In this document: one piece after another, positions 7,560-15,541 of the stretch
Layout of the letters: each line of letters starts with the position of its first letter
Numbering within the stretch: position 1 is the stretch's first letter
Position numbers and translations under genes: made by a program
NCBI GenBank assembly: GCA_016281605.1
Contig: JAEEJA010000093.1
Coordinates: forward strand, 1 to 36,144
Reading direction: 5' to 3'
From: Lachnospiraceae bacterium
GTDB lineage: Bacteria; Bacillota; Clostridia; Lachnospirales; Lachnospiraceae
DNA: 36,144 nucleotides
The notes under the pieces: generated by a model
What the model was told of the DNA's origin: nothing
Databases searched by the model: none
What the model saw: the letters and a program-made list of their open reading frames with translations, nothing else

Positions 7560-10283
7560 GTGAAAGTATTTAAGAATTTTTTTAAAAAAGCATTTAAATT
7601 TACTATATGGAGATTGATCGCCGCAATAGTGATACTTGTTGCGATTTTTGTGATGCAATACTTTATGGTAGGCTCTCTTCTTTCAAAACAGGAGATTACT
7701 ACAGAGGCAGGAACAAGCTCCAGTGCTGTTATAGGTATTCTCGATGATGAAAAAATCGTAAGACAGAAGGTAGCATTTGATAAAGATATAGTGCTTACAT
7801 CCTTTACACTTAGCTTTGGTTCATTTAAACCAAAGGAAGTTGGAGATACTCTGCATGTAAGTTTTCGAGATGGAGACAATAAGGTTGTCTTTAACAAAGA
7901 TATACCTATGAAGAAGATAAATGCCAATGGGACATACATTGTAAAGCTGGATGACGGAATCTCTGTAAGTAAGGAGTCAGTGTGCTGTATACATATCTCA
8001 TGCAGTTCTAAGGATTCTCTTTATGAAAAGCTTCCTACACTCAATACGACTAACAGAACCGATCCTAATAAATACATGTCTACCCTTACTCAGCAGACAC
8101 ATAAGAAGTCATTGGATATATCATATACCTATAACTACGGACAGGTATATCCTTTGATAGTTATGATAATAGAGATTATTGTTATACTTCTTATCATCTT
8201 TGAGGGATTTTCTTATGAAGCTGTACACTCGGTAAAGAGAGATGATGATGAGGGCTTAGAGGAAGCAGAAGAGGTAATAGAGTCTGTTAAGGAAGCTGCT
8301 AAGGAAATCAAAAAGGATGGAAGCAAGAAGTCTAACATAATAAAGAAACTCTTTTCTTCAGCGAATACTATAAGGGTTGCAAAGATTTTAATATTTATCT
8401 TTAATCCTTATGTACTCATGCATACTTTAGAGCTTCTTAACGGAACCAATTCAACCATACTTCCAAATGTATGGCTGTTTACATGGATTCTTTTGATGGC
8501 AATTCAGCTTATATTTACAGCTGTTTTCTATAATTATAATATAGGCATGTTTGTTATGGATGTGCTACTGTTGATTGTAGGCCTTGTGAATTTCTTTGTT
8601 ATGAATGTAAGAGGTACACCGTTCTTACCTGCTGATTTGCTGGGTGTTAAGACTGCTGCCGAAGTTGCGGATCACTATACACTTACCATGACACCTGCAC
8701 AGTATGTAGTTATGGTTGGTTTCGTCATATGGTGTATCATCCTTATACGTTTCAGAGTCAGAAAGAAGCCTTTTAAGCTTGTCAGATTTTTAATCACTGC
8801 ATTTGCTCATGTAGTTCCGGCGATAGCTTGTATATATATGCTTTACTTTACACCGGTTCTTGAAAAGGCAGAGATAAAGGATAATATATGGAATAAGGTT
8901 GCTTCCTGTAAGACTAACGGTTTTTACTTAAACTACTTTATGAACCTTCATTATCTCAAGGTTTCAGCACCGTCAGGTTATAAACAGGATAAAGCTGAGC
9001 AGATTGCAGATACCGTTAAAGAAGGTTATGAGACTGTACATGAATCCGGAGATAAGAGTCTTCTTGCTGATAAAAGTACGAAGGGTAATTCATATGAGAA
9101 GTCAAATATGGTTACCAATAAAGACTTTGCTATTAATGATACCCTAAAAGGTGAAAAGCCTAATATTATTCTTATTATGAATGAAAGCTGGGCTGATTTC
9201 TCGCTCGTAAATGATTCTATATCATTTAACGAAGATCCACTTCCTTTTATTCATTCGCTTAAAAAAGATACCATTAAGGGAATAGATTACGTATCTGTAT
9301 TTGGTGCAGGTACTTCAAACTCTGAATTTGAGGCTATGACCGGTAATTCCATGAAGTTTTTCCCAAGTGGCTCAAATGTTTTTCAGCAGTTTACACATAA
9401 GTCAACCTATGGTTTGCCGTCGTATCTTAAGGAAAACGGATATAAATGCACTGCAGTTCATCCATCAAGCGGTACAAACTGGAACAGAGTGAATGCATAC
9501 ACTGCCATGGATTTTGACACATTTATAACTATTTCTGATTTCAAGAATCCGGAATATATTAGATATATAAGCGACAAGGAAAGCTATAAAAAGGTTATTG
9601 ATCTTTTTGAAAACAAAGCTAAGAATGATAAGCTTTATGTATTTGACTTAACCATACAGGGACATGGAGGATATCTTACACATACTGATTGGGATAGTCC
9701 TATAAAGGTTTCAAATGCTTATTATGAGCAGACAGATGAGTTTTTATCTTCTACAAGAGTATCGGATCAGGCCTTTGAGTATCTTTTAGATTACTTTGAG
9801 GATTATGACGAGCCGACCATAATCTGTATGTTCGGAGATCATTTCCCATCTGTTGAGACCACATTTTATGAGCAGATATTAGGTAAAGAGGAGAGTGAAT
9901 GGGAATTACCTGATCTTCAAAAGCGTTATGGTACACCTTATGTTTTGTGGGCTAACTATGACATACCTGAGGCTGATAATCTTGTTATAAGTAATAATTA
10001 TCTATCAAATATGCTTTTAAAGCAGGCAGGCCTTGAGCTTCCTGTATATAACCGTTACATAGAAGAGGTTTCTAAGGAAATTGCTGCCATGAATGTAAAC
10101 GGATACATGGATATGAACGGTGAGTGGCATAACTACAATGCAGAAGATGAGTCTGATTCCGTTAAAGAGCTTTTAAAGAATTATGAATATCTGCAGTATG
10201 CTTATTATAGCGATCAGGATAAAGAAAAGATGGATAAAATATTTGATATGAAATCCGATCGTAAAACATTGGAGGTAAAGTAA
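7560..10283 (+). CDS. LTA synthase-family phosphoglycerol transferase (membrane sulfatase-fold protein)
   Basis: A 907-residue polytopic protein predicted to move glycerol phosphate from phosphatidylglycerol onto a polymer or glycan outside the membrane. After TM1 (about 17-37) there is an extracytoplasmic region (about 40-195), TM2 (about 196-218), a charged cytoplasmic stretch with EEAEEVIESVKEAAKEIKKDG, then about five more TM segments. The LtaS-like catalytic domain covers about 535-860: PNIILIMNESW (metal ligand Glu), AGTSNSEFE with nucleophile Thr585, IQGHGGY, and MFGDHFPSVE (metal ligands Asp, His). The start is GTG with GAGGG eight bases upstream. It is longer than ordinary LtaS (about 650) because of the N-terminal extracytoplasmic and charged segments. 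The exact polymer is not known. Confidence 0.88.
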   Translation: MKVFKNFFKKAFKFTIWRLIAAIVILVAIFVMQYFMVGSLLSKQEITTEAGTSSSAVIGILDDEKIVRQKVAFDKDIVLTSFTLSFGSFKPKEVGDTLHVSFRDGDNKVVFNKDIPMKKINANGTYIVKLDDGISVSKESVCCIHISCSSKDSLYEKLPTLNTTNRTDPNKYMSTLTQQTHKKSLDISYTYNYGQVYPLIVMIIEIIVILLIIFEGFSYEAVHSVKRDDDEGLEEAEEVIESVKEAAKEIKKDGSKKSNIIKKLFSSANTIRVAKILIFIFNPYVLMHTLELLNGTNSTILPNVWLFTWILLMAIQLIFTAVFYNYNIGMFVMDVLLLIVGLVNFFVMNVRGTPFLPADLLGVKTAAEVADHYTLTMTPAQYVVMVGFVIWCIILIRFRVRKKPFKLVRFLITAFAHVVPAIACIYMLYFTPVLEKAEIKDNIWNKVASCKTNGFYLNYFMNLHYLKVSAPSGYKQDKAEQIADTVKEGYETVHESGDKSLLADKSTKGNSYEKSNMVTNKDFAINDTLKGEKPNIILIMNESWADFSLVNDSISFNEDPLPFIHSLKKDTIKGIDYVSVFGAGTSNSEFEAMTGNSMKFFPSGSNVFQQFTHKSTYGLPSYLKENGYKCTAVHPSSGTNWNRVNAYTAMDFDTFITISDFKNPEYIRYISDKESYKKVIDLFENKAKNDKLYVFDLTIQGHGGYLTHTDWDSPIKVSNAYYEQTDEFLSSTRVSDQAFEYLLDYFEDYDEPTIICMFGDHFPSVETTFYEQILGKEESEWELPDLQKRYGTPYVLWANYDIPEADNLVISNNYLSNMLLKQAGLELPVYNRYIEEVSKEIAAMNVNGYMDMNGEWHNYNAEDESDSVKELLKNYEYLQYAYYSDQDKEKMDKIFDMKSDRKTLEVK

Positions 10284-10286
10284 ATA

Positions 10287-11198
10287 ATGGATAATAATGA
10301 TGAAGTTTTAAAAAGAGCAAGAGAATTAAAAAAATATAATAATAATGAGTATTTAACACGTCTTATGGAGGTTCTTTCGGAGGCGATTGTTTACGTTCCC
10401 GGAACACTTCCTGAGGGCACTTCTCCTGAAGTTATAAAATATTTGCAGAGTCAGGGGCCCCATGCTAAGCTTCCTGCGGGGATTAGGCCAAACCTTGCAA
10501 TAGTAGTTGATGGTTCCGGAAATAAGTACCTGGCGGGATTTACTTCGCATGAAGAGATTTATAAGGACCCAAATTCAAAGGGAAATGTTCCTCCCCTTAT
10601 AATAGGTATGCCTTTTAAGGATTGTGCAAGGATTGTGGCTCAAAGTGATTCCGGTTTGCAGGCTTTTGTACTTAATCCTTATTCTGAGAATGTCGTAATC
10701 AACATTGAGACAAATAAAAATGAGAATGGTGAAAAGGCACCAAGAGAGAGTCAGGATATCCTCATAAGAAGAAAAATTGAGATTGACACTATACCTTATA
10801 GTCTCTTTAAAAATAAGGATTTTATATTTGACATGGTAGATAATCCTGAGCAGACTGTAAAAAATATATTTGATGAAGCTTACGGAGAGCAGGCAGCACC
10901 TTATACGGATGATGATTTTGATTCACTTGTACTTAATATGAGTGATACTCTTACCTTTATCCGTGTAAATATGCCTGAAAAAAATACAGCTATCGCAACA
11001 GCTGTTTCAATCTTTGTTCTTTGGAATCCTCAAACCGACAGAAAGGGTTACTTTGTTGTAGTCAGAGACATGGGAACAGAAAAAAGACTCTTCAGGGTTA
11101 TGCCTGACGGTGAAAAGGTAGATGTGTGTGAAGCTCCTATCGAAAGTAATGAGATAATGGAGATTTCTGATATATTTGTCGGTGAAGAAGATGAATAA
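10287..11198 (+). CDS. SseB-domain protein
   Basis: A 303-residue soluble protein. The centre, about residues 60-135, matches the SseB N-terminal domain: AIVVDGSGNKYLAGFTSHEEI, then MPFKDCARIV and LQAFVLNPYSENVVI. The family is widespread but functionally undefined; some members are linked to secretion or sulfur metabolism by name only. It begins three bases after the LtaS-like gene, with the ribosome binding site GGAGG inside the end of that gene. Its last eight bases overlap the methyltransferase gene, so translation is probably coupled. Confidence 0.72.
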   Translation: MDNNDEVLKRARELKKYNNNEYLTRLMEVLSEAIVYVPGTLPEGTSPEVIKYLQSQGPHAKLPAGIRPNLAIVVDGSGNKYLAGFTSHEEIYKDPNSKGNVPPLIIGMPFKDCARIVAQSDSGLQAFVLNPYSENVVINIETNKNENGEKAPRESQDILIRRKIEIDTIPYSLFKNKDFIFDMVDNPEQTVKNIFDEAYGEQAAPYTDDDFDSLVLNMSDTLTFIRVNMPEKNTAIATAVSIFVLWNPQTDRKGYFVVVRDMGTEKRLFRVMPDGEKVDVCEAPIESNEIMEISDIFVGEEDE

Positions 11199-11802
11199 TA
11201 TAAGTAAAGTAGATAAGCTTAAGGTAATTAGTTTTTTTAATACTGTTGCCGAGAGTTGGGATGAGGCTACCATAAGACATGAGGATATCATAAAAGAAAT
11301 TTTAGATAACGCAAATGTATGTGAAAGACATGATATCCTTGATGTTGCCTGTGGAACAGGTGTTTTAATTCCTGATTACCTTAAAAGAAATGTTAGAAGC
11401 ATTACTGCAATTGATGTAAGCGATGCTATGATAGATATTTGCAAAGAAAAATATAATGATGAAAAGGTAGATATTATCTGTGCTGATATTTATGAATTTG
11501 ACACCGATAAAAGGTTTGATAATATCATAGTTTACGATGCATTTCCTCACTTCGCTGATGCTAAAGGTCTGATAGAAAAGTTGTCCGGTCTTTTAAAGAA
11601 TCAAGGTGTGCTAACTGTTGCCCACAGTACCGGAAGGAAAAGACTTGATGCTCATCATAAAGGGTGTCCTGAGGGAGTGTCAGTAAAGCTTATGCACATG
11701 AAGGAATTAGAGAAAATCTTTTCAGAGTACCTGAGTGTGGAAGTTGCAATCTCTAAGGATGATATATACCAGATAACAGGTAGAAAAATTAATAATATTT
11801 AA
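11191..11802 (+). CDS. Class I SAM-dependent methyltransferase
   Basis: A 203-residue soluble enzyme with a Rossmann methyltransferase fold: motif I ILDVACGTGVLIP binds SAM, the acidic end of beta-2 is TAIDVSDAM, and NIIVYDAFPHF is the motif IV region. There is no substrate-recognition domain, so the acceptor is unknown. I start at ATG 11191 (GGTGAAG upstream, overlapping the sseB-like stop); a TTG at 11176 would add five residues encoded inside the previous gene. No terminator separates it from the previous genes. Confidence 0.85.
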   Translation: MNNISKVDKLKVISFFNTVAESWDEATIRHEDIIKEILDNANVCERHDILDVACGTGVLIPDYLKRNVRSITAIDVSDAMIDICKEKYNDEKVDIICADIYEFDTDKRFDNIIVYDAFPHFADAKGLIEKLSGLLKNQGVLTVAHSTGRKRLDAHHKGCPEGVSVKLMHMKELEKIFSEYLSVEVAISKDDIYQITGRKINNI

Positions 11803-11806
11803 TGCT

Positions 11807-11838
11807 ATAAAAGTTCTGACATAAGAGTAAACTTTTAT
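11807..11838 (+). other. Nine-base-pair hairpin ahead of the DUF3842 gene
   Basis: ATAAAAGTT (11807-11815) pairs perfectly with AACTTTTAT (11830-11838) around a 14-base loop. It is not followed by a T tract, so it is not a clear terminator. A TGCTATAAA at 11803-11811 could be an extended -10 for the next gene. Confidence 0.4.
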
Positions 11839-11856
11839 GATAAGGAAGTTAGATTT

Positions 11857-12279
11857 ATGGAAGATAAGAAGATAATTATGGTTGTGGATGCTCAGGGTGG
11901 AGGTCTTGGAAAACAGCTTATAACAGGAATAAGAAAAGAAATCGGTGATGTGCGCATAATAGCCATAGGAACCAACTCTACAGCCAGCGCCAATATGTTA
12001 AAAGCTGGAGCGGATGAGGCTGCAACCGGTGAAAACTCCATAAGGGTAGTATCAAAAAAAGCAGATGTTATTGTAGGTCCCATAGGTATGGTAATAGCTG
12101 ATTCTATGTTGGGAGAAATAACTGCTGACATGTCTGTAGCTATTGCAAAGTCCGACGCTAAAAGGATATTCATACCTTTTAATAATTGTGATAATTATAT
12201 AGTTGGTATATCTGATCTTAATATTGCAGGTCTTGTAACTGATGCTGTTAACGAAATAAAAAAGATAGTGACATTATAA
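11857..12279 (+). CDS. DUF3842 family protein
   Basis: A 140-residue soluble protein of a family known mainly from Clostridia, with no assigned function. The N terminus IIMVVDAQGGGLGKQL looks like a nucleotide-binding glycine loop after a first beta strand. It is followed by IIAIGTNSTASANMLKAGAD, then GPIGMVIADSMLGEIT and KRIFIPFNNCDNYIVG, with a conserved-looking Asn-Cys. The fold appears to be a small alternating alpha/beta (Rossmann-like) domain; this is inference. AAGGAAG precedes the ATG. Its last bases overlap the -35 region of the RNA promoter at 12268-12296. Confidence 0.8.
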   Translation: MEDKKIIMVVDAQGGGLGKQLITGIRKEIGDVRIIAIGTNSTASANMLKAGADEAATGENSIRVVSKKADVIVGPIGMVIADSMLGEITADMSVAIAKSDAKRIFIPFNNCDNYIVGISDLNIAGLVTDAVNEIKKIVTL

Positions 12280-12296
12280 AGCGGATATGCTATAAT
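12268..12296 (+). promoter_or_regulatory. Strong promoter overlapping the end of the DUF3842 gene
   Basis: GTGACA (12268-12273) and TATAAT (12291-12296) are 17 bases apart, and TGC precedes the -10 (extended -10). The predicted start falls at about 12302-12304, the first base of hairpin 1 of the RNA described next. Confidence 0.75.
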
Positions 12297-12301
12297 ACTT
12301 T

Positions 12302-12420
12302 CGCAATATGAAGTTGCGTATATGCACATGAAGTGCTATTTTGTCTTTTAGCTTTATACAGTGAGATTTTTGTCATGAAGACATATATATCCCAGAAGGG
12401 TAGAAGTGTCTTCTTTTTTT
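12302..12420 (+). ncRNA. Candidate structured small RNA or attenuator leader with three AUGAA-loop hairpins
   Basis: A unit of about 118 bases running from a strong promoter's predicted +1 to an intrinsic terminator. Hairpin 1 is CGCAA/TTGCG (12302-12306 with 12314-12318), loop TATGAAG. Hairpin 2 is GCAC/GTGC (12324-12327 with 12333-12336), loop ATGAA. Hairpin 3 is TGTC/GACA (12371-12374 with 12380-12383), loop ATGAA. The three stems differ in sequence while the loop core is kept, which suggests the loops matter. Hairpin 3 shares its 3' arm with the terminator's 5' arm, so the two structures exclude each other. It could be a free small RNA or a leader controlling the nucleotidase-like gene at 12489. 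I cannot match it to a known RNA class. Confidence 0.6.
12377..12420 (+). terminator. Intrinsic terminator or attenuator of the 12302 RNA
   Basis: GAAGACA (12377-12383) pairs perfectly with TGTCTTC (12407-12413) and is followed at once by seven T residues. The loop contains a small CCC-AGAA-GGG hairpin (12391-12400). Confidence 0.8.
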
Positions 12421-12488
12421 GTGTGTCATTCTATAAAGATTATTCACAAAAAAAGATACCCTATTTTTAACAAAAGGAGATAAATTAC

Positions 12489-14552
12489 ATGAAAACAAAA
12501 AACAAATCCATTATGAAAAAAATAACAGCATTTCTTTGTGTGTTAATGCTTATTGCAGGTCTTATACCTGCTTATCCGGCTGTGGCGGAAAAAATCAGTA
12601 ATAAGATAATAGTCATTCACACCTCTAATTTGAGAGGAAATATAGATATGCTCCCAGGTATCCGTGCATTGAAAAATAAGTATATTGAAGAATATGAACA
12701 TGTTATACTTGTAGATTCCGGTAACTTTTTACAGGGAACAAAGTATAGTTCTTATGATCTGGGAAAGAGTTATATAAAGTTCATGCGTGAAGCCGGCTAT
12801 GATATAGTAGTTCCGGGTAAGTTTGATATGCAATTTGGAGATGGAACCGTAGGTAATGCAAAGCACGGAGACGCAGAAGACTTTGGAGACCTTGGTGCTA
12901 TTTGCTATGAAAATGATTTAATCCTTCTTGGAACCAATATAACAGGCACCGGAGCACCAAATTATTTTGATCAGATAAAAGAATATCACTCCTATTATGC
13001 AAATGGGTGTGATGTAGCATTTTACTCTTATGTAGATCCCGATTTAAATGATTTTACTCATTTTGACGGTGTAGAAGCAGGGTCTTTATTTGATGTTGAT
13101 CAGGCAGCAAAATCAGATCCGGCAGATGTAAAGATTGTATTTGGAAATTCAATTGGACATGATAGTAATGATTATAGTCAGGATGGAAATGTTTATTATT
13201 GTAATATTACCAGCAATGCTAATGCAGACTTTAGTGCAGGAGTATATGAAATAGACACAGAGACAAAGGACGTTTCACATATAGAGTTAGAGAATGAAAA
13301 TATCACTTATGAATACGATGATACACTATTTATAAAGAATTATAAAGAAACAGTAGATGAAGCATATCCATTTTCCACTAAAAATGAGATAGATTTTTCA
13401 ACTACAAAAAAGGATGTTAGAAGTCGTGAAACTCTATTAGGTGATTTTTGGTGTGATGCTCTTAAGGGTTTTGCTACCGAGTGTGATATAACATCATACT
13501 TTAGTGAAGATGCTATAGATGCAGGAAATGATTATATAGCATGCGCTACTGAGGATGTAGTAAGTGTCTGGAATGGTGGAAATCTTAGAGGAAATCTGTG
13601 TAATGGTGAAATAATCGATAAAGACTTAAAAAGAGTATTACCTTATCCAAATAAAGTTGCAATATGCTACTTAAAGGGTAGTCAGCTTGTCGAGTTACTT
13701 GAATCTGCAACTCAGAATATAATGATGGAAGGTGATACAGATCCTGCATTCTTACAGGTAAGCGGTATAAATTATACTCTTGAGGCTTTCAAGGCTTATA
13801 ATTCGGGTGAAGTTTACAATGATAGTAATTATTCATATGCAAACAGCCTAAGAAGAGTAACTATAAATTCTATCAATGGTCAAGACTTTGATCCGGATAA
13901 AACCTATGCAGTAATTACAAGTAATGCTATAGCAAATGGTATGGACAGTAATTACATAATGAATGATAAGGATGAAAAAAGTACTGTTTTAAATATCCTT
14001 GTAAGAGATGCGATAGCTGAATATATGAAAACATGTCTTTATGATGAAGTAAGATTTGATAATTGGACCGGATATGAAGCAGACAATGCTAGAATTATGA
14101 TTATTTATGAAGGAGAAGATACAGAACCTTTACCAACTACAACTCCAACTAAAAAGCCTTCTTCATTACCTACTGCCGGACCAAATACCGGAGTAGTACC
14201 ATTACCAACCATTGCGCCTACTGTTACACCTACCCCTGTTGCTACACCTGCCTCTGTTACAAAAGAGCCTTCAAGCGTTAAGATAAAGAGTTTAAAGTGT
14301 AAGGGTAAAAAGGTTACCATAATTTGGAAAAATGTATCGGATGCTGATGGTTATGAAGTGAGTTTGAAATCCGGAAAGAAGTTTAAGAAACTTGGAACAG
14401 TTAAAAATAAGGGTAAGAAAACTGTTTATAAGGTTTCAAAGAAGTTTAAAAAGGGAAGTAGTAAAGTATTCGCTGTTAGGAGTTTTATAGAAAATTCCGG
14501 AGAAAAGATATTCAGTAAATATGTTAAGACCAAAAAAGTCAAGATTAAGTAA
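12489..14552 (+). CDS. Exported 5'-nucleotidase-family protein with degraded metallophosphatase site and C-terminal Lys-rich beta domain
   Basis: A 687-residue secreted protein. Residues 1-33 are a signal peptide. The region to about 280 aligns by motif order with the metallophosphatase domain of UshA-type nucleotidases, but the ligands are changed: TNDxHG has become TSNLRGN, DxGDxxQG has become DSGNFLQG, and the GNHEFD box has become PGKFDMQFG. The C-terminal nucleotidase domain (about 300-540) looks preserved: GDFWCDAL, NGGNLRGNLCNGEI, LPYPNKVAICYLKGSQLVELLE, TSNAIANGMD. Then a Thr/Pro linker (about 550-590) and a fibronectin III-like, very Lys-rich domain ending in VKIK. The preserved domain may still bind nucleotide, but catalysis is doubtful. 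AAAGGAGA precedes the ATG. Confidence 0.82.
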   Translation: MKTKNKSIMKKITAFLCVLMLIAGLIPAYPAVAEKISNKIIVIHTSNLRGNIDMLPGIRALKNKYIEEYEHVILVDSGNFLQGTKYSSYDLGKSYIKFMREAGYDIVVPGKFDMQFGDGTVGNAKHGDAEDFGDLGAICYENDLILLGTNITGTGAPNYFDQIKEYHSYYANGCDVAFYSYVDPDLNDFTHFDGVEAGSLFDVDQAAKSDPADVKIVFGNSIGHDSNDYSQDGNVYYCNITSNANADFSAGVYEIDTETKDVSHIELENENITYEYDDTLFIKNYKETVDEAYPFSTKNEIDFSTTKKDVRSRETLLGDFWCDALKGFATECDITSYFSEDAIDAGNDYIACATEDVVSVWNGGNLRGNLCNGEIIDKDLKRVLPYPNKVAICYLKGSQLVELLESATQNIMMEGDTDPAFLQVSGINYTLEAFKAYNSGEVYNDSNYSYANSLRRVTINSINGQDFDPDKTYAVITSNAIANGMDSNYIMNDKDEKSTVLNILVRDAIAEYMKTCLYDEVRFDNWTGYEADNARIMIIYEGEDTEPLPTTTPTKKPSSLPTAGPNTGVVPLPTIAPTVTPTPVATPASVTKEPSSVKIKSLKCKGKKVTIIWKNVSDADGYEVSLKSGKKFKKLGTVKNKGKKTVYKVSKKFKKGSSKVFAVRSFIENSGEKIFSKYVKTKKVKIK

Positions 14553-14589
14553 TTAATTAGATAATCTATTGTTTTCAGAGGGAAGATAA

Positions 14590-15531
14590 GTGAAAATCAG
14601 AACAGAAATAGAACCTGTTATAAGAGAAATAGAGAAGGTTATTGCCGGCAAGACAGAAATCATAGAAAAAATACTAATGGCTATTCTTTCCGGTGGTAAC
14701 GTGCTTTTAGACGATGTGCCGGGGGTGGGTAAAACCTCCCTGGCCCTCGCTTTTGGCAAAGTCCTTGGCTTATCATGTAAGCGTATACAGTTTACTCCGG
14801 ATGTACTTCCTTCGGATATTGTTGGATTCTCTATCTACAATAAAGAAGGAGAGAGACTTAGATATGTACCGGGAGTTATAAATGATTGCAACATACTGCT
14901 TGCAGATGAGATAAACAGAACCTCAAGTAAAACTCAATCAGCTCTTTTAGAAGCTATGGAAGAGCATAGTGTTACGGTTGATGGAAATACATATGAATTG
15001 AAAAATCCCTTTGTCGTGATAGCTACGCAGAATAATGTGGGAACTACGGGTACACAGGCTTTGCCCCAAGCTCAGCTTGACAGATTTTTATTATCTCTTA
15101 CTATAGGTTATCCTGATAAGAGTACTCAGATGGATATACTTAAGGGAGTGGTAGGAGCTGACTCCATAGATAAAGTTAAACCGATTTATGATTGTAATGA
15201 GTTTTTAGCGCTTAAGGAGCAAATTAAAACTGTTAATGCAAACGAAGGAATATTAGAGTATATCTCAGATATAGCGATAGAAAGTCGGTCTTCTGAGCTT
15301 TTGAAGCTAGGCATAAGTCCCAGAGGTGCCCTTGGTATTATAAATATGGCAAAAAGTGCAGCTTTTATCTATGGCAGAGACTATATAATACCGGAAGACG
15401 TTGATTATGTTATATCCGATACTGTTTCTCACAGATTGATACTTAGCAGAGCTTCTTTCAATGAGAAGATGAGTAAGAAGGATGTGTTAGAAAGAATCAT
15501 GTCTAAGGTGAAAAAGCCTGACATGAGATGA
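14590..15531 (+). CDS. MoxR-family AAA+ ATPase
   Basis: A 313-residue cytoplasmic chaperone-like ATPase of the MoxR class, usually paired with DUF58 and transglutaminase-type membrane proteins. Motifs: Walker A VPGVGKTS (about 43-50), the FTPDVLPSDIVG segment, Walker B LLADEINR, EAMEEHSVTVDG, and sensor 1 ATQNN, followed by LPQAQLDRF. The C-terminal lid contains SPRGALGIINMAKSAA. The start codon is GTG, with GAGGGA six bases upstream. It follows the nucleotidase-like gene by 37 bases without a terminator and precedes the DUF58 gene by 10 bases. Confidence 0.94.
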   Translation: MKIRTEIEPVIREIEKVIAGKTEIIEKILMAILSGGNVLLDDVPGVGKTSLALAFGKVLGLSCKRIQFTPDVLPSDIVGFSIYNKEGERLRYVPGVINDCNILLADEINRTSSKTQSALLEAMEEHSVTVDGNTYELKNPFVVIATQNNVGTTGTQALPQAQLDRFLLSLTIGYPDKSTQMDILKGVVGADSIDKVKPIYDCNEFLALKEQIKTVNANEGILEYISDIAIESRSSELLKLGISPRGALGIINMAKSAAFIYGRDYIIPEDVDYVISDTVSHRLILSRASFNEKMSKKDVLERIMSKVKKPDMR

Positions 15532-15541
15532 GGCTTAAAAA

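Noticed and set aside
12309-12350. Short leader peptides at the ATG codons in the hairpin loops
   Set aside because: The frames at 12308 and 12322 encode only 7 and 9 residues with no ribosome binding site; loop conservation is better explained at the RNA level.
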